A stretch of 64,000 nucleotides of DNA from Yersinia pekkanenii (GTDB lineage Bacteria; Pseudomonadota; Gammaproteobacteria; Enterobacterales; Enterobacteriaceae): the NCBI RefSeq assembly GCF_001152565.1, contig NZ_CQAZ01000012.1, positions 56,470-120,469 on the forward strand. Reading direction: 5' to 3'. The notes under the pieces are model-generated. The model was not told the DNA's origin. It saw nothing but the letters and a program-made list of their open reading frames with translations, and made no database searches. The position numbers and the translations under genes were made by a program. Positions 1 to 8,669 of this stretch are shown piece after piece. The stretch's first letter is position 1. Each line of letters begins with the position of its first letter.

Positions 1-65
1 GGACGCTTTACTCTTCGGCCTATCCTTCCCACTTAATCATTGTCGTAGCTGCGACCAAATCCCAG

Positions 66-1724
66 CTACAGCGTCCAGAACAGCACGGCAAGTATCTGCG
101 GCGACATTATTCGCAAGAACATGGCCAGCGGATAAACCGTCGCATAAGACAGTGCTGCCGCACCGCTGGTTGGGTGTAAGCCGTTGGCAAATGCCAGCGC
201 CGGAGGATCAGTCATTGAACCGGCTAACATGCCACACAGTGTCAGGTAGTTCATCTTAGCCAGCATGCGCGCCAGAATCCCCACTGTCAGCAACGGAATA
301 CCGGTAATCATCGCGCCATAACCAATCCACGCCAGCCCATCACCATTAACCAACGTATTGATAAAATCACCACCGGACTTCAGCCCGACCACTGATAAGA
401 ACAATACAATCCCCAACTCACGCAAGGCCAGGTTAGCGCTCGGCGGCATAAACCAATATAGCTTCCCGATACTACCGATGCGGCCAAGGATCAGCGCCAC
501 CACCAGCGGGCCACCCGCTAGCCCTAAACGTAACGCTGCTGGGAATCCCGGAATAAACACCGGAATAGATCCCAACAAAACGCCCAGCCCCACGCCGATA
601 AATACCGGTAACATCTGCACTTGTTGCAATTTCTGCTGCGCGTTACCCACCACGGCGGACACAGCTTCGATAGCCTCTGGGCGGCCGACCAGATTAAGGA
701 TGTCACCAAATTGCAGGCTGGCGCTATTACTGGCGACCAGCTCAATACCGGCCCGGTTAAGGCGGGTAATAGCCACGTCATACTTCTGTTTCAGATTCAG
801 ATCGCGGATTTTTTTACCCAATACCGCTTCGTTAGTCACCACAACCCGAGCGGTTTGCAACGCCGTACCCGCAGTGGAGAGCGTGACATCCACCTCTTCC
901 CCCACCACCAGCCGTACTTTCTCTAACGCTTCGCGCTGCCCGACCAAATGCAGATAATCGCCCAATTCAATCACCGTGGCAGGCAACGGGACCATCAGCA
1001 AATCACCCCGTTTCAACCGGGAACAGACCACATCATCGCTGTTTAGCAGCGGCACATCCTGTACTGATAAACCATTCAGATTGGGGTTACGTACCGCAAC
1101 ATTCATAGTTTGCAGTAACTCACGGTTCTGCCCATGGCTACTGTCAAAATCTTTAGCTTCGCGATCAACATTAATTTTAAAGAATAAACGAATCAGCCAC
1201 ATCACCAACAAAATGCCACAAATACCAAATGGATATGCCATGGCATAACCCATCCCCATTTGGCTGACTAATTGCGGTGGAGAACCTAAATCAGTGAGAA
1301 TTTGCTGTGCGGCCCCAAGGGCAGGAGTGTTGGTCACCGCCCCCGAAAACACACCTAAAATGATCGGCAGTGGCACAGCGAACAACTTATGGATAATCGC
1401 CGTCACCAGCCCGCCGACAAGCACCATCAGAATGGCAAAGCAGTTAAGCCGCAGCCCCGATACCCGCAGTGAAGAGAAGAACCCCGGCCCGACTTGAATA
1501 CCGATAGTATAAACAAACAGGATCAGACCAAATTCCTGAATGAAATGCAGCATATCTCCGTTCAGAATAACGTCGTAAGTTTGGGCAAAATGGCCAACAA
1601 TAATCCCGCCAAATAACACCCCGCCAATACCTAACCCCACACCATAAATCTTCCAATTACCGATCCATAACCCCAATACGGCGACCAGCGCCAACATACT
1701 GACGGTAAGGGCGATAGCACTCAT
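66..1724 (-). CDS. yidE: Putative transporter YidE (AspT/YidE/YbjL family)
   Basis: Predicted inner-membrane transporter; substrate not established for this protein. The 552-aa product has a hydrophobic N-terminal half (about residues 1-185), a soluble middle (about 190-370) that reads as two RCK_C/TrkA-C-like modules with [10 protein letters not shown] and [10 protein letters not shown] repeats, and a hydrophobic C-terminal half. This layout is the duplicated AspT/YidE fold, and the length nearly equals E. coli YidE (553 aa). The ATG at 1724 follows a good AGGAAG ribosome site. It lies downstream of ibpA-ibpB on the same strand, as in E. coli. The RCK modules suggest gating by a nucleotide or ion, which is inference from the family. 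Confidence 0.93.
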   Translation of the reverse strand: MSAIALTVSMLALVAVLGLWIGNWKIYGVGLGIGGVLFGGIIVGHFAQTYDVILNGDMLHFIQEFGLILFVYTIGIQVGPGFFSSLRVSGLRLNCFAILMVLVGGLVTAIIHKLFAVPLPIILGVFSGAVTNTPALGAAQQILTDLGSPPQLVSQMGMGYAMAYPFGICGILLVMWLIRLFFKINVDREAKDFDSSHGQNRELLQTMNVAVRNPNLNGLSVQDVPLLNSDDVVCSRLKRGDLLMVPLPATVIELGDYLHLVGQREALEKVRLVVGEEVDVTLSTAGTALQTARVVVTNEAVLGKKIRDLNLKQKYDVAITRLNRAGIELVASNSASLQFGDILNLVGRPEAIEAVSAVVGNAQQKLQQVQMLPVFIGVGLGVLLGSIPVFIPGFPAALRLGLAGGPLVVALILGRIGSIGKLYWFMPPSANLALRELGIVLFLSVVGLKSGGDFINTLVNGDGLAWIGYGAMITGIPLLTVGILARMLAKMNYLTLCGMLAGSMTDPPALAFANGLHPTSGAAALSYATVYPLAMFLRIMSPQILAVLFWTL

Positions 1725-1870
1725 AAATCACTTCCTTGCCTAAGTTTAAAAATGGGTCGGCCACATCACATGAAGGGTTACGAAAATCATATCTGGCCTT
1801 AAATTCTTACAATTAGTAGGGATTCTGTCAGAAGAGGAGACGGTTAAATGTGGGATGTACCACAAAATGC

Positions 1871-1896
1871 ACCGGAGAGCGGGGAATCTCTCCGGT
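1871..1896 (-). terminator. Possible terminator after ibpB
   Basis: A 9-bp perfect stem (ACCGGAGAG / CTCTCCGGT) with an 8-nt loop lies about 100 nt beyond the ibpB stop. On the minus strand it is followed by a moderately T-rich stretch (GCATTTTGTGG) rather than a clean T run, so termination is plausible but not certain. Confidence 0.45.
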
Positions 1897-1994
1897 GAAA
1901 AAACAAACATAAAAAAGCTTAACGCTAAAAAGACAAAACAAATGGAGAGGGTATTCGTTACCAGCACCTCAGGCAGAGGTACCGGTCATCATAA

Positions 1995-2459
1995 TTACTG
2001 CTGTTCAGAAACTACGCTATTCTCTAAAACCTGCTGCTCCGCAGGTGCGGCACTGCCGATAGTAATACGCTGAGGTTGCAGCGCTTCCGGCACTTGACGC
2101 AGCAGATCAATATGCAGCAAGCCATTTTCAAACTGAGCATTATCCACATTCAGATGCTCAGCCAAAGTAAAGGTCAGTGAGAACTCTTTACGCACCAACC
2201 CTTGATGCAGGTATTCAACCTGTTTTTCAGCCGGCGCTGTCTTACCGCGAACGGTCAAGCGTGGGCCTTCTACTTCAATATCCAGTTCGCTCTGTTTAAA
2301 ACCGGCCAATGCCAGTGAGATGCGATAGTGGTTATCGTCAGTTTTCTCAATGTTATATGGTGGGAACCCTTGGGGGTCCTGACTACCTTGCATTGAGCTG
2401 GCCAGTTTATCAAAACCAATCCACTGACGAAGTAAAGGTGACAAATCATAATTACGCAT
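1995..2459 (-). CDS. ibpB: Small heat-shock protein IbpB
   Basis: ATP-independent holdase of the Hsp20/alpha-crystallin family. It co-aggregates with misfolded proteins in the cytoplasm and hands them to DnaK/ClpB. The alpha-crystallin domain spans about residues 30-125, starting near [20 protein letters not shown]. The 154-aa length is slightly longer than E. coli IbpB (142), the extra residues being a C-terminal tail. The ATG at 2459 has an AAGGAG site. It is the second gene of ibpA-ibpB, with a 125-nt gap that carries its own thermometer-like hairpin. N-terminal sequence similarity to the upstream IbpA shows an ancient duplication. Confidence 0.96.
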   Translation of the reverse strand: MRNYDLSPLLRQWIGFDKLASSMQGSQDPQGFPPYNIEKTDDNHYRISLALAGFKQSELDIEVEGPRLTVRGKTAPAEKQVEYLHQGLVRKEFSLTFTLAEHLNVDNAQFENGLLHIDLLRQVPEALQPQRITIGSAAPAEQQVLENSVVSEQQ

Positions 2460-2467
2460 AAATATAA

Positions 2468-2484
2468 CTCCTTCTAAGAAGCGA
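2468..2484 (-). promoter_or_regulatory. ROSE-like RNA thermometer hairpin of ibpB
   Basis: In the mRNA, UCGCU (complement of 2480-2484) can pair with the Shine-Dalgarno AGGAG (complement of 2468-2472) across a 7-nt loop. The U(U/C)GCU-AGGAG pairing, including the internal G-G mismatch, is the hallmark of ROSE thermometers. Translation would be opened by heat. This is a sequence-pattern call; no folding program was run. Confidence 0.6.
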
Positions 2485-2536
2485 GATAATAGAAAGCCAG
2501 TCAGTCCCCGATTACGGCAGACTTGGCTCAGTTATT

Positions 2537-2561
2537 AATAATGTGACTTGATCACATTATT
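2537..2561. repeat. Inverted repeat in ibpA-ibpB intergenic region
   Basis: Perfect 10-bp arms (AATAATGTGA / TCACATTATT) flank a 5-nt loop. No T run follows on the minus strand, so it is more likely an mRNA-processing or stability hairpin between ibpA and ibpB than a full terminator. Confidence 0.5.
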
Positions 2562-2584
2562 GAAAAAACTATTTATTAAACCGA

Positions 2585-2998
2585 TTATTTAATTTCAATA
2601 CGCCGTGGTTTCATGCTTTCAGGTACCAACCGTTCAAGATCGATATACAGCAAGCCATTCACTAAGTTGGCACCTTTAATTTTGATATGCTCAGCCAACT
2701 GGAATTTACGCTCAAAGTTACGTTCGGCGATACCTTGATATAAATAAGTCCGTTGTGCAGGCTCACCCGCCCGAGAACCACGAATAATCAACAGGTTATC
2801 CTGTGTAACAATCTCCAGTTCCTGTTCTGCGAAACCCGCCACCGCGATCGCAATGCGGTAGTTGTTTTCGTCAACCAACTCGACGTTATACGGAGGATAA
2901 CCGCCATTACTTTGATTTTGACCGGATTCTAATAGATTGAACAACCGGTCGAAACCGATAGCTGAACGATACAATGGAGCAAGCTCGGAATTACGCAT
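2585..2998 (-). CDS. ibpA: Small heat-shock protein IbpA
   Basis: Hsp20-family holdase that binds unfolding proteins and, with IbpB, forms aggregates that DnaK/ClpB can resolve. At 137 aa it has the same length as E. coli IbpA. The alpha-crystallin domain starts at about residue 34 ([20 protein letters not shown]), and an RIEIK tail ends the protein, the I-x-I/V type anchor used in oligomer assembly. The ATG at 2998 follows a strong AGGAGG. It is first in the ibpAB operon, with a heat-shock-type promoter and a thermometer hairpin upstream. Confidence 0.96.
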   Translation of the reverse strand: MRNSELAPLYRSAIGFDRLFNLLESGQNQSNGGYPPYNVELVDENNYRIAIAVAGFAEQELEIVTQDNLLIIRGSRAGEPAQRTYLYQGIAERNFERKFQLAEHIKIKGANLVNGLLYIDLERLVPESMKPRRIEIK

Positions 2999-3006
2999 AC
3001 AAACTG

Positions 3007-3026
3007 CCTCCTAAATAAATTAGCAA
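3007..3026 (-). promoter_or_regulatory. ROSE-type RNA thermometer hairpin of ibpA
   Basis: In the mRNA, UUGCU (complement of 3022-3026) faces the Shine-Dalgarno AGGAG within AGGAGG (complement of 3007-3012). The pair forms the U(U/C)GCU-AGGAG ROSE core with a G-G mismatch. E. coli ibpA carries a proven ROSE thermometer at the same place. The roughly 100-nt leader leaves room for the other ROSE hairpins. Confidence 0.72.
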
Positions 3027-3115
3027 GGGTGTTATCACCATTTTAATTAAGCCTTCCACTATGGACAGACTAATGGTCTGAATACCCTGTCGGCGTATTC
3101 TCTCTGACCTGTTAA

Positions 3116-3145
3116 TAAGATGGTATCGGTCTTTTTCTTTTCAAG
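3116..3145 (-). promoter_or_regulatory. Predicted sigma-32 heat-shock promoter of ibpAB
   Basis: On the minus strand CTTGAAA (complement of 3139-3145) is followed after 15 nt by CCATCTTA (complement of 3116-3123). This resembles the sigma-32 consensus CTTGAAA-N11-16-CCCCATnT. It sits about 120 nt upstream of the ibpA start, matching a long thermosensing leader. Confidence 0.6.
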
Positions 3146-3391
3146 AGCAAAAATAAAAAAATTTTCGATAAAAATTTCATTAGGATGATTATTGGTGAGA
3201 ATGTTCGATGAATTGACAGTAATCACTTACACTTAAGTAAAGTCAGCTCACAAGATTGAATCTTTGGCCATAGGAAGTGTCTGTAAGCAGGTGTAACAAT
3301 CATGTCAAAACCTGACACTGATAACGTGTTAATCAGTGTAATGTGCTGAACAATATAAAGTCGCCCGGTATAATGAGAGCTGAATACAACG

Positions 3392-3730
3392 ATGAAAAAT
3401 ACAGTTATCCCTTTTGTTACCGGCTGTTCGCTGCTTTTATCCAGCGGATGTTCCAGTATCATGACGCACACCAGCAGCAGTCAGGGTTATTACTCCGGTA
3501 CCGAAGCTAATGTAGCGATGCTGAAAGATGACAATACTGGTTGGGCGCTGCGCCCTTTGTTGGCGGTGGATCTGCCCTTCTCCGCAGTGATGGATACCCT
3601 ACTCCTGCCTTACGATTATCTGCGTTCAGACAGTGAAGATAAAATAGCCAACTCGCCGCGTGAACGCATCCGCCAGTCAGAGGCTCAAAATCAGTCAATA
3701 GCCCATTCGGCTGACACTCCAGCGCCATAA
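3392..3730 (+). CDS. yidQ: YceK/YidQ family outer-membrane lipoprotein
   Basis: Predicted lipoprotein of unknown function. The first 20 residues form a lipoprotein signal peptide ending in the lipobox LSSGC, with Cys20 as the lipidation site and Ser following, consistent with outer-membrane sorting. The mature part is about 92 aa and carries the YceK/YidQ (DUF1375) features, including a central DLPFSAVMDTLLLPYD segment. The C-terminus is polar and Ser/Gln rich. It is convergent with yidR, with only one base between the two stop codons. Position beside ibpA is as in E. coli. Confidence 0.88.
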   Translation: MKNTVIPFVTGCSLLLSSGCSSIMTHTSSSQGYYSGTEANVAMLKDDNTGWALRPLLAVDLPFSAVMDTLLLPYDYLRSDSEDKIANSPRERIRQSEAQNQSIAHSADTPAP

Positions 3731-3731
3731 T

Positions 3732-5015
3732 CTAGCCCACATTGACGGTAAATATTTGCGCCCATCCGTCTATTTCCCGCATAAAGGCAACTTTATGGCC
3801 GTCTGGTGAAAATACCACTGCGTCGGCCAAGGGTGCTACGGCACTACGTGCCGTCAGCCGCCGGAGTTTGCCGCTCGAACTATCACACCACATCACACTA
3901 TTATCACAAACAAACGCCAGGCTATGGCCCTGCGGGTGCCAGCTAAATGCGGATTGAACCCCCCACAGGCTGGACGTCAGTTGTTGTGGTTCGCCACCAT
4001 TAGGGGAAACCAGCCACAACTGCACAATGCCGTTATCATCTTTCATCAGACAGGCAATAGCACTGCCATCGGGTGAGGCCCGCAGCCAATGGCGTGGAAT
4101 AGTAGCCAGTCCGGGGAAACGTCGATCCATGGTATGGGTTATCCGCCGCTGACTGACACCTACAGGTGGTGCTGGCAATGTCGTTTGTGTCCCCTCTAGC
4201 GGCGCATCTCCAGCGCGGGCATAATCCCGGTCATGCTCAGGCAAATCGGCAATAAAAATCTCCGGGATTTTTTCGCCCTGCGCCGAAAGGGTGTCGCCAA
4301 TAAATGCCAATGCCCAACGCTGGCGGGAGCCGTCCGCTTTCAGATAACCCTGTGAGCCAATCCAACCTTCTTCATAAGCGCGGTTTATTTGGTCACTGCC
4401 CGCCGGTGGCGTCGGTGTGGTGTGGCTGATCAATACGCAAAAGTGACTGCCATCGTATTCGCGAGGGTGCTGTTTGGGTGGATTTACGCCATGCAGGGGT
4501 AGCGCAATGCCGACATTGCGACAATCCAGCGCGGGGTTTAATTCATGCAACACATGGTCGTTATAGGTAAAACTGAGGCGGCTACCGTCAGGGCTGAAAA
4601 CATGAACATGGCTGCCACCGCGCAATGCGCCGGGAGTATAAGGTAGGCTGATATCCATGGCATCCAGTGTGACCGCCAGCTCCCTGTCAGGCTCAGACAC
4701 AATCACGCCACGCCGGTGATGAAAATCATAAAGCCAGTGACTATCGGGATGTTCTGGCCCGTGAATAAACACATAACGCGCAGGCATATCGGGGCTAACC
4801 GTCACCACCCCGACATGCGCACCATGCTGAGCGCGATAAATAACCTCAATATCCCGAGTGACACAATTCACCCGTTCAATCGTTAAGCCGCTAAAAGTAC
4901 TGCCATTGGGCCGCACATCATAGACCAGCCACTGGCTATCCGGAGTCCAGACATTGATATTGGTGAGTTGATGACCTCTGGGATCAAAGGTGAGTTGCTG
5001 TTCCTGATCGCGCAT
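3732..5015 (-). CDS. yidR: YidR, DUF3748 beta-propeller-like protein
   Basis: Function unknown. The 427-aa protein contains repeated WD40/TolB-type strands with SPDG turns, for example FSPDGSRLSFTYND, ASPDGSAIACLMKD and FSPDGHKVAFMREID. It therefore probably folds as a beta-propeller. No export signal is visible, so a cytoplasmic location is likely. Length is close to E. coli YidR (about 415 aa) and synteny with yidQ is conserved. Relatives of this fold include oligogalacturonate lyase, but the catalytic residues were not checked, so no enzyme activity is assigned. The ATG at 5015 was taken as start. Confidence 0.82.
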   Translation of the reverse strand: MRDQEQQLTFDPRGHQLTNINVWTPDSQWLVYDVRPNGSTFSGLTIERVNCVTRDIEVIYRAQHGAHVGVVTVSPDMPARYVFIHGPEHPDSHWLYDFHHRRGVIVSEPDRELAVTLDAMDISLPYTPGALRGGSHVHVFSPDGSRLSFTYNDHVLHELNPALDCRNVGIALPLHGVNPPKQHPREYDGSHFCVLISHTTPTPPAGSDQINRAYEEGWIGSQGYLKADGSRQRWALAFIGDTLSAQGEKIPEIFIADLPEHDRDYARAGDAPLEGTQTTLPAPPVGVSQRRITHTMDRRFPGLATIPRHWLRASPDGSAIACLMKDDNGIVQLWLVSPNGGEPQQLTSSLWGVQSAFSWHPQGHSLAFVCDNSVMWCDSSSGKLRRLTARSAVAPLADAVVFSPDGHKVAFMREIDGWAQIFTVNVG

Positions 5016-5326
5016 ACTAACTCCGGTAGCGATTTGACTAACAGTATGGACAGAATTATATCAGCGCCGAATGTTTTGCATGTCACCATCAGACTCAGGG
5101 CTTACCCTACCCGTTTCACATATTCGACGAGGAAGATATACAAAACTGCCAAACAGCTCCGTCCTGATGGTAACAAACAAGCTTAAATTAACTAATTCAG
5201 ATTTCATGCAGAAATGGCAACTGCGGATAGCATGACCTCAGCTTAATATGTTATAGATACTACATCCTGTACTCATTGGCTGTAACTTACTAATTAGTCT
5301 TAAAAGACTCACTAAGGGGCATAGTT
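5016..5326. other. Intergenic region, left edge of accessory block
   Basis: About 310 bases between yidR and the restriction gene. A short hairpin (AGTCTTaaAAGACT, 5297-5310) precedes the ribosome site AAGGGG at 5314-5319. No tRNA, attachment repeat or transposase remnant was recognised. E. coli carries other genes between yidR and yidA, so this marks a junction where gene content varies. Confidence 0.5.
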
Positions 5327-6529
5327 GTGTCTGCTTTCCATAACTGGTTATCTGAAAAATCATCTGGTGATTGGTACGTCTACATTAAGCGGCTTTCCGG
5401 TAATGATACGGGGGCAACAGGCGGACATCAGGCTGGGGTCTATATCCCGACTGAAGTGATTGAGAAACAGTTCTCCCCTATTCTCCGAACTGATGTGAGA
5501 AATCCTGACATTCTTTTGCCTGCCAGAATAAGTTCTCATGGAAATCTTGAGAGTGTAGTCCGGGCTATTTATTACAATAATCGTCATTTTGATGGTACAC
5601 GTAATGAAAAGCGTATTACTCGTTGGGGTAAAGGTAGTCCGCTGTTAAATAAAGAAAATACCGGCGCACTAACTGTTTTCGCTTTCCATAGTCAGCCCGA
5701 TAGCATCTGTGATTTTATTGATGTATGGCTATGCAATTCTCTGGTAGAGGAAGAATTGCTGGAATCGATGACAGGTGAGATCATTCCTGGCATCTCTATT
5801 TCAGGCCCATCTAATCAGGTTCTTGGCGGTTTTGCTGTAACAAACGATGGTTGGAAGTCTGGCAATTACCCTATTCCAGAAGAATGGTCTGTTTCATTTC
5901 CATCGGGTGTTGAGATTATTAGTTATCTTCCTAAAGTATTCCAGTTTAAAAGCCAGACTCCTGATGAACTATTGCTCGAAAAACGTGATGCAGAATATTC
6001 TCTATTTCGTCGCATAGAAGAATTACATGTTTTGGATCGGGTGAAGGCGGGGTTTTCGTCAGTAGATGATTTTATAAACTTAGCTAATTCAGTAAGTAAT
6101 CGGCGTAAATCACGAGCAGGAAGATCTCTGGAATTACATCTGGAACATACGTTTGTCGAAAATAATCTTACTGATTTTGCTACTCAGTGTGTTACTGAAG
6201 GCAATAAAAAACCTGACTTTTTATTTCCCTCTCCTGAAGCTTATAATGATGCGCAATATCCTTCAGATAAATTGAGAATGCTTGCAGTAAAAACCACCTG
6301 TAAAGATCGTTGGCGCCAGGCTCTGAATGAAGCTAACCGGATTGACAAAATTCATCTTTTTACTCTTCAGGAGGGGGTATCTGTTAATCAGTTCCAGGAA
6401 ATGAAAGATGCTGGCGTTCAATTAGTGGTTCCTAAGCCTCTTCACAAAAAATATCCGGAATCTATTCGTGATGAGTTAATTTCTCTTGATGATTTCATTC
6501 AAGAAATCAAGAAAATATATAATAATTAA
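5327..6529 (+). CDS. ecoRIIR: Type II restriction endonuclease, EcoRII family
   Basis: Cuts double-stranded DNA at 5'-CCWGG, predicted from close similarity to EcoRII; EcoRII is type IIE and needs a second site as effector. The 400-aa length matches EcoRII (404). The catalytic domain (about residues 240-390) shows the EcoRII core: Glu269 in LELHLEH, Lys-Pro-Asp297, Lys322 in AVKTT and Glu335. All are offset by two from the EcoRII residues E271, D299, K324 and E337. The N-terminal effector domain keeps R92-x-E94-K95-R96. The start is GTG at 5327 with AAGGGG eight bases upstream. It converges with vsr-dcm. Lower GC than its neighbours suggests horizontal acquisition. Confidence 0.93.
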   Translation: MSAFHNWLSEKSSGDWYVYIKRLSGNDTGATGGHQAGVYIPTEVIEKQFSPILRTDVRNPDILLPARISSHGNLESVVRAIYYNNRHFDGTRNEKRITRWGKGSPLLNKENTGALTVFAFHSQPDSICDFIDVWLCNSLVEEELLESMTGEIIPGISISGPSNQVLGGFAVTNDGWKSGNYPIPEEWSVSFPSGVEIISYLPKVFQFKSQTPDELLLEKRDAEYSLFRRIEELHVLDRVKAGFSSVDDFINLANSVSNRRKSRAGRSLELHLEHTFVENNLTDFATQCVTEGNKKPDFLFPSPEAYNDAQYPSDKLRMLAVKTTCKDRWRQALNEANRIDKIHLFTLQEGVSVNQFQEMKDAGVQLVVPKPLHKKYPESIRDELISLDDFIQEIKKIYNN

Positions 6530-6540
6530 TTAAATAATAT

Positions 6541-6576
6541 GGCCGAATTTGTGTTTTTTAGAACCTGAATTCGGTC
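6541..6576. terminator. Inverted repeat between convergent ecoRIIR and vsr
   Basis: Nine-base arms (GGCCGAATT / AATTCGGTC, one G-T pair) enclose an 18-nt loop. It lies just past the restriction-gene stop and touches the vsr stop codon, so it could end transcription from both sides. No canonical T run is present outside the stem. Confidence 0.45.
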
Positions 6577-7051
6577 AGCTAAATATCATTTGGCTAATTC
6601 CTTGGGTATCAATTTTAGCATTTACTTCACTGCTACAAATCCACTCTTCTACTCTCGTTGAAATATCGTTATCTGTTAGTTTATACTTACCCCGTAATGC
6701 ACATTCCCAGACGACTAAAACTTTCCAGCCATCGGCTGAGAGACGTTTTATAACGTCATTATCTCTTTTTACATTACCTTGTATTTTTTGAAGCCAAAAG
6801 TCAGTGCGTGTAGCTGGAGTCTTAAATAAATGGCAGTTATGTTTATGCCAAAAACAACCATGGACAAAGATTATCGCCCGATAATCATCGATAACAAAAT
6901 CGGGCTTACCTGGAAGTTCACTGATCTGAACTTTGTAAGAAAGCCCTAACAGGTCAAGTATTTTGGCTAATTTAACCTCTATGGCCGTGTCTTTTGTTCG
7001 GATAGCTCTCATGTTTTTACTGCGAGTTTCCGAAGAATGAACATCAGCCAT
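6575..7051 (-). CDS. vsr: Very short patch repair endonuclease Vsr
   Basis: Nicks 5' of T in T:G mismatches within CTWGG, correcting deamination of 5-methylcytosine made by the neighbouring methylase. The 158-aa protein has the residues known from E. coli Vsr at identical positions: catalytic Asp51 (GKPDFV), His64 and His69 (VHGCFWHKHNC), and Asp97 (KRDNDV). The motif FVHGCFWH is diagnostic, with cysteines 66 and 73 as part of the zinc-binding region. Start ATG at 7051 lies 5 nt after the dcm stop, so the two are co-transcribed without the overlap seen in E. coli K-12. No truncation. Confidence 0.95.
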   Translation of the reverse strand: MADVHSSETRSKNMRAIRTKDTAIEVKLAKILDLLGLSYKVQISELPGKPDFVIDDYRAIIFVHGCFWHKHNCHLFKTPATRTDFWLQKIQGNVKRDNDVIKRLSADGWKVLVVWECALRGKYKLTDNDISTRVEEWICSSEVNAKIDTQGISQMIFS

Positions 7052-7056
7052 AATGA

Positions 7057-8532
7057 TTAAACTGCCTTATCTTTTCGTACTTTTACTGCTTCTGCTATAA
7101 ATGGCGCGAGTAACTGAGCGACGGCTGCAAAAACAGGAACGACTACGGAGTTACCAAATTGCCGGTAAGCTTGTGTATCCGATACAGGAATACGGAACGA
7201 TTCCTTACCCGGAGTTTCAAACCCCATCAGGCGAGCACACTCTTTTGGAGTAAGTCGACGAGGGCGATTTTCCTGATTATTTTTATCATCGAAATCCGTT
7301 TCTCCTAAAGCTTTATCCCAACCACGGTCAATTAAAATCTCAGAGCCATCTTTGTGATAACGGGCTGATAATGTTCTGGCCACGCTCTCACTGTTTGTTG
7401 GGTCAACTAATCCAAAGCCAAAGCCGTTACCTTTTGCCTGATGCTTTTTAGCGTAATTATATAAATATTTCCACAAGTGTGGAGTCAGTATGTATTTATC
7501 ATCAACCACAGGTTCAAGTAATTCGCCAAATGTCAGACGTTTTTCAGGGAAATACTTATGGATATCTTTTAATGTAAAGCCTTTATCGATATTAAGGTCT
7601 TTACGAAAACCAACTAAAACAATCCTTTCTCTATGTTGGGGCAGGAAACTCTTTCCATCTACAATTTTAGGATCTTGTGATCCGACTGCATTTGCATCAG
7701 CGATGGAATAACCTAGTTCATCAAGCGTATTCATAATAACGCGAAAGGTTTTGCCTTTATCGTGGCTTTTTAGATTCTTAACATTTTCAAGCAAGAAAAT
7801 AGCCGGTTTCTTTGAGGCAATAATTCGGGCGACATCAAAAAATAATGTCCCTTGGGCTTCACACTCAAAACCATGAGCGCGACCTAAAGAATTTTTCTTT
7901 GAAACTCCCGCTAATGAAAATGGCTGGCAAGGAAAACCAGCAAGCAAAACATCATGATCAGGAATCTGCTTGTCTATATTCTTATAAGCTTCTTCATCTG
8001 ATATTTCCGTATTTTCACTTAATGTGATTTCACGTATATCTGAGTTAAATTGGTGCTGTGTTGGGTCGCAATACCAATTAGCTTTATATGTGCGTACTGC
8101 ATAAGGGTTCCATTCGCTGGTAAAAACACATTGCCCACCAATAGCCTCAAAACCTTTTCGAATGCCACCAATGCCCGCAAAGAGATCGATAAAACGAAAT
8201 TGATAATTAGGGTGGTTTTTCGGCGGAGAAGGCAACATTTGCTGTAGCATGTTAATTTCGGCCTCAGTTAGAGGCTTCTGTATGGATTTCCCGTTATACC
8301 AGCGATTAAGGGCTTCACGAGTCCATTCACATTTACTGACTTTTCTCAGAACTTCAGCAACAGCTTTTTGATCGTAGATTTCCAGAACACGTCGAACAAG
8401 CTCTTTATCTTGTTGTAATCGTTGATTTTCTTTATTTTTTGCTTGTTCAGCAATCTGATTTGCGATTAAATTCAACTCTTCCATCTTAGGATTCCTCACT
8501 CTGGGAATTTTCAATGTAAGAGTATCACTCAT
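7057..8532 (-). CDS. dcm: DNA (cytosine-5) methyltransferase, Dcm/M.EcoRII type
   Basis: Methylates the inner cytosine of CCWGG, protecting against the convergent restriction enzyme. All C5-methylase motifs are present: FxGxG motif I (DLFAGIGG, about 116-123), catalytic Cys202 in [11 protein letters not shown] at 249-251, QHRERI, and the C-terminal GNSVVVPVF. The recognition-domain segment [18 protein letters not shown] matches Dcm/M.EcoRII as recalled. The N-terminal extension of about 110 residues is typical of M.EcoRII, which represses its own promoter. The 491-aa length fits. Start is ATG at 8532. It heads a dcm-vsr operon, divergent from the regulator at 8670. Confidence 0.95.
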   Translation of the reverse strand: MSDTLTLKIPRVRNPKMEELNLIANQIAEQAKNKENQRLQQDKELVRRVLEIYDQKAVAEVLRKVSKCEWTREALNRWYNGKSIQKPLTEAEINMLQQMLPSPPKNHPNYQFRFIDLFAGIGGIRKGFEAIGGQCVFTSEWNPYAVRTYKANWYCDPTQHQFNSDIREITLSENTEISDEEAYKNIDKQIPDHDVLLAGFPCQPFSLAGVSKKNSLGRAHGFECEAQGTLFFDVARIIASKKPAIFLLENVKNLKSHDKGKTFRVIMNTLDELGYSIADANAVGSQDPKIVDGKSFLPQHRERIVLVGFRKDLNIDKGFTLKDIHKYFPEKRLTFGELLEPVVDDKYILTPHLWKYLYNYAKKHQAKGNGFGFGLVDPTNSESVARTLSARYHKDGSEILIDRGWDKALGETDFDDKNNQENRPRRLTPKECARLMGFETPGKESFRIPVSDTQAYRQFGNSVVVPVFAAVAQLLAPFIAEAVKVRKDKAV

Positions 8533-8619
8533 TTTACCCAGAAGAAAGGATGGCTGTATAAAAAAACAGTATTTATACTATGAATATATCTTACTAACTC
8601 CTCCCAAAAAGCTATCATT

Positions 8620-8656
8620 TTAGAATTAAAAGTCTACTCTAGACTTTTAATTCTAA
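8620..8656. promoter_or_regulatory. 37-bp perfect inverted repeat, candidate operator
   Basis: Two exact 17-bp arms, TTAGAATTAAAAGTCTA and its reverse complement, surround a CTC spacer. The repeat ends 13 bases before the ATG of the YheO-like regulator. A further AAAAGTC half-site follows at 8659-8665. Position and symmetry suggest an operator controlling the regulator and its operon, possibly also the divergent dcm. It could alternatively fold as an mRNA leader hairpin. No T run follows, so it is not a terminator. Confidence 0.65.
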
Positions 8657-8669
8657 CTAAAAGTCCCCC

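Noticed and set aside
2537-2561. Terminator between ibpA and ibpB
   Set aside because: The hairpin is perfect but there is no T run on the minus strand, and ibpB is expected to be co-transcribed.
3223-3471. 82-aa minus-strand reading frame overlapping the yidQ start
   Set aside because: It covers the yidQ promoter and signal-peptide region on the opposite strand, has no ribosome site and no family motif; yidQ is the supported gene.
8620-8656. Reading the 17-bp inverted repeat as a terminator for dcm or a transposon end
   Set aside because: It is upstream of both divergent genes, has no T run, no flanking target duplication, and no transposase nearby.
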